DNA of 64,000 bases from the NCBI GenBank assembly GCA_020064725.1, contig JAGTWJ010000001.1, positions 5,146,001 through 5,210,000 on the forward strand, written 5' to 3'. Positions within the stretch are counted from its first letter, which is position 1. The number at the start of each line of letters is the position of its first letter. The translations under genes and the position numbers were made by a program. The DNA comes from Drechslerella dactyloides. Lineage: Eukaryota; Ascomycota; Orbiliomycetes; Orbiliales; Orbiliaceae. The notes below the pieces were generated by a model. The model was not told where the DNA came from, did no database searches, and worked only from the letters and a program-made list of their open reading frames with translations. Below are positions 1 to 11,996 of the stretch, piece by piece.

Positions 1-1233
1 GTCATCTTCGCTGGTGTAAGTGCTCAACCGAAGACATTGCGGGCAATATCCGAAGACTGACAATGGGCTAGGCTCTTCTTGGTGTTTGTGCTGGTCTGCT
101 CTGGTGCGCACAAGGCGCCATCATGGTGAGTTTCAGAATCTTTCCGTGGCCTCGGGTTTGTTCCAGGTGTTAATATGTTGCATTTCTAGATGTCTTATCC
201 TTCCGAAAAGGCGAAGGGAAGATACATCAGCATCTTCTGGATGATTTTCAATCTCGGTGCTGTCATTGGCAGTCTGGTGAGTAGCAATTGCGATCCCTAC
301 CTACTCTTGTATTCTCAGTGGCGCTAACTAGAGCGTCAGGTTCCCCTCATTGATAACATCAAAAAGAAGGAGGGCAACGTCGGTGATGGAACTTATATCG
401 GTTTCCTCATATTGATGGCAGGCGGCGCCATCCTTGCCCTTTTCTTGCTTGATTCGAATAAAATCATCAGAAAGGACGGCTCGAAGGTCATCGCTGTCCA
501 ACAGCCTACATGGAAGTCCGAGCTCAAGGGGCTTTGGGAGGTTCTACGCGCTGAGCCATGGATCCTCGCCTTGTTCCCAATGTTCTTCTCGTCGAACTAC
601 TTCTACAGCTACCAGTTCAACGAGTATAATCTCCCTCGATTCAACACCCGAACTCGTCCACTCAACTCCCTGCTCTATTGGCTTTCGCAGATCATCGGAG
701 CTGGATTCATGGGATACGCCTTGGATACGACCTACATGACCCGCGTTACCCGTGCGCGCGTCGGCTTCATCTTCACGTTTCTCATCACGCTGGGTGTCTG
801 GGGTGGCGGCTACGCGTTCCAGAGACATTACACCCGCGAGAACGTTGCGAGCATCCCGACCTTCGATTGGCACGATAATGGATACGGTGGACCGCTGTTC
901 CTGTACATGTGCTACGGTCTCTACGACGCTATCTGGCAAACTTACGTCTACTGGATCATGGGAGCTCTGTCCAACAACTCGCGCAAGTTGGCCATCTATG
1001 CCGGTTTCTACAAGGGCATCCAGAGCGCTGGTTCTGCCATTTCCTTCCGTCTTGATTCCTTGAAAATACCCTACATGAACATGTTCGGGAGCTGCTGGGG
1101 CTTGCTGCTTGGTAGCATGCTTATTGCCTCCCCGCTCATCTTCTTCCGGATCCAGGAGCACATTCCCGCGGCAGAGGATCTCAAATTCTCAGATGAGACC
1201 GAGTCTGTTGAGAGATTCGAGCAGAAGGAGTAG
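1..1233 (+). CDS. UNC93-like (DUF895) membrane transporter, 3' part; candidate GlcNAc transporter
   Basis: Partial gene cut by the left window edge. Exons 1-15, 72-125, 190-276 and 340-1233 join in frame across three GT-AG introns (16-71, 126-189, 277-339) and give about 349 C-terminal residues ending in TAG. The first visible residues VIFAG join ALLGVCAGLLWCAQGAIMMS, typical of the UNC93/DUF895 branch of the major facilitator superfamily. Further hydrophobic spans follow (GSLV, the LILMAGGAILALFLL stretch, FTFLITLGVWGGGYAF, WGLLLGSMLIASPLIFF), then a charged cytoplasmic tail rich in Glu. The protein should be a polytopic plasma or organellar membrane carrier. The Candida GlcNAc carrier Ngt1 belongs to this transporter family, and the downstream NDT80-like regulator and GlcNAc-kinase-like gene make a GlcNAc transporter plausible. 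Fungi carry several UNC93-like paralogues, so the substrate is inferred, not shown. Confidence 0.9.
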
Positions 1234-4200
1234 GAAATAGATGTGATATCTGTAGTCTCACATCAGTTGATGTTTTATTGTCGTAATGATTACTTGATGT
1301 TCACTCGCCTTGAGCTTGAGGCTTTAATGGCGTTCATGTGTATTTTTCGGCGGGTTTCACGCTATGGTGGTTTGCTCATTGCACAGCTTGTCCAGGCTGG
1401 AATCACATATATATTTTTAGCGATGGATCTTTCTAATAATCTACGTCTGTTGATGCGTTTTATTAAGACCGTGCAAGTGTCGTTGAGAATTCCTGTGGCA
1501 AGGCTGGCTGGGCTGAATTCAGCGAACGCAAGGCTATGCTTTCCATTTTCTTTTGCAATCGATAGCAGTGGTCGCCGTTGCCCCTCAAACGACCGCGCCT
1601 CAAACCTCACTAATCAGGCTGAATATAGCAGCTCCTCAAGATTACTTAAAGCAATGCAGTTTCACGATGGCCTCAAAACCAGCGCCCAACATTATATAGC
1701 AATAATATATATGCACGATATATACTATGTCTTCCTCCAATAGTTTTCGATTTGTGTATGTCTCGGCTCGACCGAGTGAGCTTTTCGGATACGGAGGTCT
1801 GGATTCGGCGGATTATTGAGACAGCCGATGCTTTCAGGATCGCGTAAACCTGCAACTTAATGCTTCTGTAGACGCCGTTCTGGATCTGGATTTGTGCCCG
1901 AGTATGCAGGCCGGACGGAGCAATCAAATCGATCGGTCAATCAAATCATGTCATAGCCTCATGCGGTCCACGAGACTAGTCTCATGGTGGCTATTTGCAA
2001 TTGGGCGATCGATCGGTCGGAAGATATTCATCCGTGGAATGTTCGTATTCACTGGAACAGCGTAGAAGCTGCGCTGTGGGATATTTTTATATCAAGCCAG
2101 GTCTCAGATTAATCAGCTGGCCATGCAACCCGAATTTGGAAGACACCCTCCCGCCCGCAGCACCGTCAACGTGACCGGATGGATGAAAAAACGGGCATCT
2201 TTTGACGGGTCCGCCAGGAAAGCTGGCAAGTACCTGTACCAATTTCGAAACCAAGATGCAAAAAATACCCGAGCGTAGACTGGATAGGTAGGAGAGCTTC
2301 CGTATATAGATGCAGCCAGCCGTGTCTGGTGCATGAGATTCCAGTTTGATTATAACGTTATTGGAATTTTCCTTTATTCTCAACCGCATTACGGTTTGCA
2401 AGGCAAGGTCCTTCAGCCCTGTCGCTTCGCGTTCGTAGACGATGACTGGCTACCGCGTCGTCGGTACAGCGGGCGGAGCATCGTAACGTCAGGGCCCCCT
2501 TTCGCTCGCTCGCTCGTGCGTTCGTACGGACGCACGTAAGCTGCGTAAGCCCTATACTAAATTAGTGGTTTTTCCGAGCGCAGCGAGTTTCGAGGGTGGC
2601 TGGAAGGAAGGAATGGGGGATGTGTGAGGATGCCCGGGGCTCGATGTCTGCTTCGCGATCAAACGGTTGTAGATGGAGGTTTGCAACTCTACGTATCTGC
2701 GTGCGTATGCATACGAGAGTGCATTGATGGTGACATGAGTGCGATTGGAATTATTATTATCGCACGGCCGGACGATAGGCATGGAATATACGCGTGAGAG
2801 AGGTTAACGTCCTTCTCTATTTGATCGGTTGGGGTAGCCCGGTTGTTTTCGAGGTTCCTTTTTTTTTTTGTCTCCTGTGGGAGCGCCGGAGCGAGATGAC
2901 CTGATTTGAGGTGATGCGGAGCCGTGCCCAGGCCTGACGTTACAGTCAGTCCCGAACAACGCAACTTGCGCAGGCCCAGCCGCGAGAATTTGGTGAGTCT
3001 CAGATGCTGCGTTCCGCACTGGCCGTCCGCGTCCCGGCTCAAATTCTAGGCAGACACTTCGTGCTCAACAGAAGACCCTTGCAGGAGGGTCTTTTCCGGC
3101 GCGGTTGTGGTGTCGTCGTCCTTGGGGTCAAAAAAAATCTTTCTCGTTCGTTCGTAGTTCGGAGCTACAGAGTCGATGCCAAGGTGGCGGGGATTACTGA
3201 TCTGTGAACGTTGGTTTCGAAGCGTGACGGCAAGTGCAAAGGTCAATCGTACTTCATGCTGGTCGTTTCGCAATCTCGATTGATTTGAGGTTGATAGGAA
3301 CATTCCTTCGGGCTTCTAAGCTCAGCAAGTTGGTAGCATCAAAGCTTGGCAACTTTGATTAATCATTACGTGCATGCATGTATGTCTTTATCGATATATC
3401 GAATAGAATGGAGGAAAACTGATGTCTAGGTGAATCCTCTCGGATCGGATCTCAATGAGGTTGGTTAGTTGGTATTCCAATATTAGACCTTTGGACATCG
3501 AGTCAGAATGTATTCATTAAGTAAGTACTTAGTTACCTGAGTAAATGAACTCGATCAGTGCAATCAATTGGCGTGTCGGTAGGCAAACAGCTACGTGAGT
3601 CTGCTGTACGGTGCATGTACCTGTACTTGTCGACATGGTTTGCCGATTGCAAAGCAGATACGGATCCTATAGGACACCAGAATACGTTTCAGATCACAGG
3701 AAAAATTCCAAAAGCTGCAGTTGGAAAAGGGCCGACCTTCAGTCACTCACGACATGGGTTTCGGATTCCGCAGTATGCGGCTACTTGACTATAACGTTAG
3801 ATTGATCGTAATATACGTACCTGGGTTCACTTTCTGTGCTACGCATGTATCCGGCATGTCGTGCCGGGAGGATGCACCTGCACCGGCGTTAATGTTGGTG
3901 TCTGATAATTGGTGTCGAGGTCGACTCGGATCTATCCGTTTCTTCGAAAGTTCTTGCATGAATTAATCATTGATGAGGATCGAATAATTCGATATACAGG
4001 CAGGGGCAAGGCTACCACAGGCAGGCAGGCATGGGAGGAAGTTCAACTTCCCTGGTGGTGAAACAATCTTTCAACGGTGTTATACGGCGATGTTCGCGTT
4101 TAAGAATTGCAAAGGAGAAGGAATAACCAGTACTGCAGTCTAGTCTGCCAGCCACGATGAGCTAACAGTGCAGGTTCCCGTGCAGCATCTAGGGTATTCT

Positions 4201-7200
4201 ACCAGGACCACCATTGGCCCCCCCGTAACCTTCCATATCACGACAGTGAATGGATTCTCAGATGATCATGCGGGCGTGGAGAGCTCATTTCCCACCATTT
4301 TGTTAAAGAGCTGCGCTACCATATCTACCGCATGTACTAGCTACCCGGTATGTCTCCAGGGTGTCCAATCATGAATTGCGAGATACCGCTACTATTCACA
4401 CGAGCAGAGCACGAGAACAGATGTTCATGTAATGGAATGTACACATTACCAACGTATACGTATACCGCGCCAACAAGGGTCTTGGTTTTCCCCATTGCTG
4501 GACGGCTACGGACATCGGTGCAAAATGCAGCTGCGGGATATTATTACTATTAATATCCGCATACGACTGACTCCTTCTGAAGCTCTCTTGATACACTACC
4601 GGATAGCTCTCGGACAGCTTTCGGGCACACTTTGATATGACCCAGGAGGAGAGACAGTCAAAATCTCCGTGGTGACAACTTCCAAGTATGAACGGCGTGA
4701 GCTCATCCGTAGCTTGATGATCGAGAGGAGACGGGAAGATCTTGTGAAAGGAGACGAGGATGAGGGTTAATCTGCACTTGATTAAGCTTGATATTATTGT
4801 CTACCTAGCGATTATACGTATGCACACCTACCTCCTTCTTTGCCTTCGCGAATTTTGCGAGATTAGGAGCTTGTAGACGTCGAAAAGAGGAAGAGAGGAA
4901 GGAGGAGGAGGAGGTCCATGTAAGAAAGGGTTCAATAACACGCAATGTAAGAGCGTGCATTGCATAGCATAGGCATCTCGAGACGAGGGTAAGGTCTAAC
5001 GAAGCTATAATGCATTGCATTACACTGCTTCCACTGGAAGCACCCACGTATCCGGAAAAAAAGCCACCAAGCGTCCCCGGCGCACGGTATCGGCGCGATA
5101 AAGCAAGCAAAGGCATGCAAGCCAGACCCAAGCTATACTACGTATGTGCGCGTGCGTCGAGTTAATAAGATAGTCTACCTGTACCGGTACATGTGTACCT
5201 GCACGAGACAGTTGTACAATTGACCTAAGGAGGATCGGAGCGGGGAAGCTCAAGCCTCGTCGCGGAGAGGAGGCATATTGAATAGAGGAGGATGCAGGCA
5301 ATGCTCGAACATCCCTGAAACCAGTATTCTGAGTATCAGAACCGGTTGCACGGCCAAGTTAACCGTGCACTAGCCTGCGGACATGACAATGGCTTGTTGG
5401 AATTATACAGCAACGGACCACAGCCACGCTCGATCTGCCCTCCTGGCACCGAAGGGATTAGGCGACGCTGCGAGGATGTAACTGCGGCGCCAGTATTGCT
5501 CGGAAGAGAGCAGGAGAAGAAGGAGAAGATTGGGGAAAAAGGAAAGAAACCGTGCAATCGTCAAAGACCGTGAGGGATCAGTCAGTGAGGACTTTTAAGA
5601 GAGAGAGCTAGCCGGGGCGATATTCTTTTGGCCCAGAGCTGGGGCCTGTTTCGTCTCAACAACCCAAAATAATCCCTGTCCTGATGCTTAATCGTGGTGT
5701 TGTATATGTTACATGTCCCCACGTACACTTCCCAAAACGACACTCGAGCCATTATGAATGGCGGAGAACGAGAAAACACGCCAGCACTCCATACCAGATT
5801 GGCAAACCGCACCTGCCGCACCTCCGACAGCGAGAGATAACTAGGCTCTGAATTTTGCTGCAGCTACCTGTATGTACCGACCGTACATGCGCAATTGGGT
5901 CTATCTGCCGCGAGCTTGATTTTCCGATTTCCTCTCGACGGTCAATTGCATGCAATTTACTTCTTCTTTCGACTTTTTATTTCCCTCCTTCGTAGTCGGC
6001 CAACAGAACATGTTCGATGGACTGACTCTGAGTTATTAATAGCACATTTCCTTCTTGAAGAGGGATCCACATTCCGCTATCATCAACACTATCGTTGCAG
6101 TTGTCCGCGTGGTGAGCCGTATATACATGTCCACGCATTAACTCGGTGACTCTAGTTTTTATTTCGTTTTTTTAATCATTTTTCATTTTTTTCTTCTGTT
6201 TTTCATCTGAAATCGTCGGATCTGGATCAGTAAGGCGAAACCGTGACTGGCTGGTTTGGTGTCCATGGACATGTATCCCCGCACGGTATCACTATCCTCG
6301 AGGGTAGGTTGCGGTTGTGTTCTATTGCCACGTTCAGGAACGGGATATAATACCACGCTCCGCCGAGATCCACTCTATCGAGACACTTGATACAATAAGG
6401 CAGGTTTATGCTTAAGGAATGACCTCATCCATGCATATTATTCAATTACCTTGCGTCTGCCGTCGTTATATCTCTATCGCCATCGACATCATCATACGCC
6501 TCACTAACGTTGACCAATCAGGTAGCTCATCTAAATAGTGTATAGGCGGGGACATGGGAGGCTACGAAGGTACAACGATCGCGTATGGATCATTTGCATC
6601 GATTTTGGGGGTAGATTTCGATTCTGGGACGCAACCTTAAATTTGTATTCTGTCCACGAAGGGTAGTATTTTCCCGTCGACGACGAGGGGGGCAGAGCCT
6701 CGCGGCGATCCCGCGCATCGCCATCGTCGGACAATTGCAACGTCCGACAGCTTGAGAAGTCGAAGTAGTAGATACATACAATAAGGCTCTGGTGAGAGGC
6801 ATGGCCTTAGGGTTGCGGCCGGACTATCCGCACCGGATTAAATTTTAATTAGTACGCCGGTCTCATAATGTAACGTAACCGGACTTCTCGATAATTATAA
6901 TTTCAGGCGCAGACTTGGAGGTTAACGTCCGCGTCGGCTCCTGCTATTTGTCTACGCGTGGGTTGTGGCCAGAACGGTCAATCGAATACCAATACCTTTA
7001 GTTAGTATACTCGTACGGCTGGAGAGGTGGGCATTGTCCGCTGCTGGCGATATTGTTGCTGAACTGAGGCATTTGGTGGAGGTTAAAAATAGTGGCTACG
7101 TTACTGTAATCGTGGGAAGCTAGAGCTAAAGTGCCTAAGAGGGCCTGGACTGCAGCCCACTAATGCTCGATAGCCGCGGCTGGCTCTCCCCACGACCTGC

Positions 7201-10200
7201 AATACAACTCCAGAATGCGCGAAGGGAGAAAAAAGAATCCTAAGGCCAATTGCATATTGGCAATAACCCACGATCGTGCACGAAGCCCTTTTGCAAGTGT
7301 ATTAGTAAAGTAGAACCGAAAAAGCTTGATGGCCACTCGGCCAAGAGGAACTCTCGTGGTTTATCGTTAGTCAATTGTCTCAAACAGCTGATTCTGCAAT
7401 GCTGCAGGCAGGCGGGCAGGCCAGGCAAGTGGCGTGTCCAAACCCGACTTCTGGAAAAGCTGGAACATCGTTTCCGGCGAGCGAGTGGACGCGAAGATGT
7501 CATGGAGTCCACACGAGGGACATCCGGTCAGGCGAAAAAAAGAGAGGTTGAGAGCACCACAATGCGTCGTGCGGCCTGTCGGACCCCGCGACCAATAGGG
7601 CAGGTGGGTCCATTGCCTGGGTCCCTTTCGTATGACCGACGGACACAGCCCTGGGAAATTCAAGAGCACCATCGTCCCTTGACCTGGTCGACACAATCAA
7701 TGCCAGGGCCAGGTCTAAGGGGAGGAGCAAGACGAAAAAGCCAAGAGAAGAGGGCCATAACTGCCTCCAAGGAGCAAGTAAGCATGACCATCAATCTTGG
7801 GGATCAAGCGCATCGATTGGGAGAGTCGAGCCAGGATGAATGGGCTGTCGTAGGTTGTCTGTGGGTTTCTGAATCGGATCTCTGGTCTGTGAATGGGCAA
7901 AACCAACATAGCCTCCCCCCGTCACTGCCTCATCGCCGTCATCCTCGACTGGCAGTTGCACTTGTTTCGACCAGAGTGCTTTGCTGTTGGACACCGACCG
8001 GTGTGGGATCGCCATGCCTCACAAAGCCGGCCAACCGATGCGACACTATGCCATGTAGTGCCGTGCTCCACGATATGGACATTTGCATTCCCATTCTATC
8101 AAAAATAAAAAAATAAAACAGAAGGCAGATACTAATCGTAATGCTTTGGGGTTGTACCTTCACCAATCAAGAGGAAGTGGGAAAAGAACAAACAGCTGTG
8201 TTTTAGTTTTATCATCTGGGGATGTACGATGATGTAACTTTAACGTTATAGCCGTAGCTGCGCTTACGCGACGGATTGGTCATGCGTGCTTGATATTCTG
8301 TGCTCTTCGACCGCTTCTTCGAAGGTTTCCGGTGCCCGTTATGCGTGGCCAGGACGGTTCGGACGTCCCGCGGGATACGCGAGCTCGAGAGAGTAAGAAT
8401 AAATTAAACCAGAAGCGAGGTTCCCTCGGTGCGGTGAGAATTCGACTGTGCAGTATGTAATGTATGTCCCGTATATTGCCATGTAGCATGGGCGCCAGGC
8501 CAGGGCTTGATCAAGAGGGAATAGCAACCCAGGATCGGGGGTTGCGATGTAAACTGTGCGTGATTCCACGAGACTTTTTCTTGCATGGTCCCCTTCGCAG
8601 AAAGCCGCTTCGCTCATCGACAGGAACCGGGGACACCCAATGAGACTTCGCTGTTCTGTTCTGTTTCACGGGAATGCCTGTTCGGCCCTGCTTGTTCACG
8701 AGGCGGTTCTATTTTCGGACCCAGGCGGCCGAGTCTCAATCTGTACAAAAAATGCGAGCCTGCGTGCATCCGCTTGGTAGACGAGACTAGCAGAAGAGCA
8801 GAATTGGTGCCTCTCTCGTATGCATGGGCTCCGCTCACTCGCTCGTCCGCTCGATTCATCCGAACAACGTGAGCGGCCTATCGATCGAGCTTAAGTTGCT
8901 GCAGGCTCGGAAAAAACAAGAACGCGCATACATGTAATGTATGTAATGTACGTGCATCGACATCTGGCTCGCCCTACGGGACCGGCTCGCCCTCAATATC
9001 TGATTTCGTACGAAGGCTGTCGAGGCGGACGATGAGACGAGACGAGAGGGAAAAGTGAGCGCGCTATGCTGCGTCCGTTATGCCGAGAGCTAGCTACTAG
9101 CTAGCGCTGGCATCATATCTGTCGTCTTGCATCGGAAAACCGCGAGCCCTGGTTGCCTGCAGGTGGTGCCCGTGTACAGTACGTTAACAAGGTCAAGGTA
9201 CCTGTACATACTGGCAAACATGCCGGACCGTCAAGCTCGAGAGATGGATGCATGGCGGACTGTCTCCACACTAGGGCTTGGTTTGTTTTTTTTGCGACCG
9301 ATGGATGGTTTTGCAGCAAAGGTGCGTCTGAGTGACAGCATCGATCAGGTCAGGTCATTTAGCCAGTTGCTTGGGCTAGTGAGCTTAGACGGAGCTTCTC
9401 CAGGCCAGGGCCGGGCAGGGCGTTTTCGGGAACGGCAATAGAAGGAGAAGAGAAGGAAGAAGCTGACAAAGACATGACTTCCTGGGGGTTGCTAAACATA
9501 GGACGTGGGAGAGGGAGGAATCGAGGCAGCAGGGGTCTCGGGTTATTCGCAAGGGGGAGAGGGAGCGCGAGAGACATTCGCAAGAGCACGGCGATGGGGA
9601 GGTAGGTACCGAGTACGTGACCGTTCTGTCTGCGTCTGGTCTTGGTCTTGGTCTGATCTGGTTGGTTGGAGATCGTATCGGACGGCCAGTCGGCGGCGTC
9701 TGGAGTGAATGGGCAGTTCGAAGTTCCCCATGATCAAGCATGCCCCGTCAAACAACCGCAGCATCCTCCTTCGTACCTTCGCATAGAGCGCAGTGTGGCT
9801 AGTTACCCAACCGGGTGAGCGACGGTGAGAACAGAAGGTCGAACGGACGGACGCAACGAGACATGGATTGAGGCGCGGTCAGAACAGACATGTCCTTGTT
9901 TGTTTGCAGGAGCAGCTGGCAGAAGCACGGTCAGTATCCAGATGGTTTGCTATCGTGGAAGTGTAAGATGTATACATGTAATATGCGTACTTGCTATACC
10001 GGACTGCGTATACACATACGTATAAGCATCTCGTGCATGTTCCGTCTTTTCTTCTTTTCGAGAGATCGATGCTCACTCGCCCACGCTGTTTTCTTATGCT
10101 TTGGGTCCCCCGTCATATAGCTGCAGCAGGCTATATGTGAGCGATAGGCCCCGTTGCTTTTTGATAGTCAATCTCAAGGAGCCAGGGTGAGCTTTTGGCA

Positions 10201-10290
10201 ACTGTGCATACTGGCCGTGCTAAGGAAGGGCTAGGCACACTAGCCTTCCGTCTATACCTTCGACTGTGCCGTCGAAGGTGCCCGTGCCGG

Positions 10291-10310
10291 TACCTGTACC
10301 TGTACCTGTT
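10291..10310 (+). repeat. Tandem 6-mer TACCTG repeat
   Basis: Three consecutive TACCTG units, the third followed by TTC instead of TAC. It is followed within 30 bases by a GTTGTG-type tract (about 10325-10350). This is the only tandem occurrence of a word that is otherwise scattered singly through the left third of the window. Confidence 0.85.
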
Positions 10311-10404
10311 CGCAGTCATCTTGCCGTTGTGGTTGTGGTTGTGGATGTGGAGCAGGCTAGCAGACGTCTGCGGGCAATGCGTACAGTACGTACCGCCGTG
10401 AATT

Positions 10405-10435
10405 CATTACACACATTACACACCTCCATTACACA
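10405..10435 (+). repeat. CATTACACA short tandem repeat
   Basis: Two adjacent copies of CATTACACA and a third after four intervening bases (CCTC). Minisatellite-like; no function visible. Confidence 0.8.
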
Positions 10436-11565
10436 TCTCCATGTCTCTCTGTAAGCACGATGTACATCCACTCGCCGTACAGTATACATGCATCCGTCGA
10501 TGGATTTGCATTTGGGCTCCGAACAGCCCCGAACTTGCCATCAGCCCGGCTCAGCATGCGCACGAACGCACAACCAACAAACCAAACTAACGTGATTGTG
10601 TCCTGCACAGCTCGTGAGAGCAGCCTGGTGCCCCCCCCGAGTCAAGAACGGCCAGCAAGCGATTATGACTACGCGCAGGCAAAGCTCCCATTTTACCCAG
10701 AAGACAACGGCCACTGGCTCGATTTCACCTCCTCACGGCCCCATATCTGCCTGCATCTGCAGGCCATGAGCGACAGAAAAGAGGAACAAGAGACGAGCTG
10801 CAGCCCGCCGGCCAGAATAAGCAAAGAACATCTCTTCGAAGCACACTGAAGGAATAGACGAAGCAAAAGGTAAGAGCGGAAACCTTAATCCGCACCGAAC
10901 CAAGCAAAGCAAAAAAAAAAAAAAAAGTACCCCTCCCTATTTTGGATCCCGCGGGCACGTCGAATCGCAAAAAATAGAACCAGCCCGCAGCAGAGACAGA
11001 TCAGAAGGAAAACCGAAGGAGGCAGAGTTGGTCCGACATCTAAACGTCCTCCCACTCGCTGGCCCTCCCTCCACCTCCTCCTGGCCTGGGATTCAATCCC
11101 AATATCCCTCCCGCCCGCCTCCAGCGTCATAAGGGACATACACCCCATCCTCCGGGTCCCCTACCCACACCACAAACGAAAAGTTCATATAACGGGCAGG
11201 GCGGACACCCGATTCTTAGTTTTCTTTCTTTCTTCCTTCCCGCTCGGTGCGTCACTCGTTTAGCCGTCTCTCGTTTATACAGAAAGAACACTGGTGTTGA
11301 GGAGGAAACATTATTCTTTTCATTATCAACCAATCCGCTTTATTAATTTCGCCAAACAGCTATTGAAGCTATCCACGCCCGTTTTAAGAACCAAAAAAAG
11401 CGAACGAACGACCGAAAAGAAAGAATCATCAAAGCACGCTTGACGAAAGTACCGTCGTCTACAAAGGACTGGGAAAACGTTGAACACGCAAAGAAGAAAA
11501 CCATCCCGTACCATACATACAAAACCTGTACCGTACCTACCTACCATTACCAAAATCCTACAGGA

Positions 11566-11572
11566 TATAAAT
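11566..11572 (+). promoter_or_regulatory. Possible TATA box of the NDT80-family gene
   Basis: TATAAAT lies about 430 bases before the chosen ATG, downstream of a pyrimidine/purine-skewed stretch. If used, it would give a leader of roughly 400 nt. Sequence match only. Confidence 0.25.
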
Positions 11573-11996
11573 TCTTGTGTGGGTATCCGGTAACGCTAGG
11601 AGCCTTCGGCACTCCGTTACACTCGCTCGTCGTAATCGTCCGGATATCTCAATTCATATCCGCACAAACACCCCCAAACCGCCCGCAGGACGTTAGAAGC
11701 CCTCCGAATGACTTTGAAGCGGCTACGGTAGCTCTCGCACAACCGGCTCTTCCGCCACCATTTGAGCTCTCGGGCTTCGAAATCGACACTCGCTTAACCA
11801 AACCATCCACATTGCATTCTTGATCGATCAGATCTCGATCCACCGGTATTCTAGATATACCGCGGATCTTTTTTTATATCTCAAAGCTTCTTACCACGAC
11901 TTGACTTGGCTTATTTGAACCTTAGTATTTTTTAACAAATACTATACCACTATCCGTTGCTGCCGCCATAGCTAGCGCCGGCATATTTCTGCACCC

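Larger units (their letters stand above)
1234..11565. other. Long gene-free interval (about 10.3 kb)
   Basis: No conserved protein or RNA gene recognised on either strand. Open frames here are mostly short, overlap on both strands and have no recognisable domains. The longest is 7250-8116 (+), treated under findings. Visible content includes repeated TACCTGTAC words (2231, 3618, 5176, 9199, 10291), two TGCATTGCA words (4956, 5011), a 16-A run at 10911-10926 and short tandem repeats near 10.3-10.4 kb. The last 1 kb is probably promoter and 5' leader of the NDT80-family gene. Confidence 0.6.
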
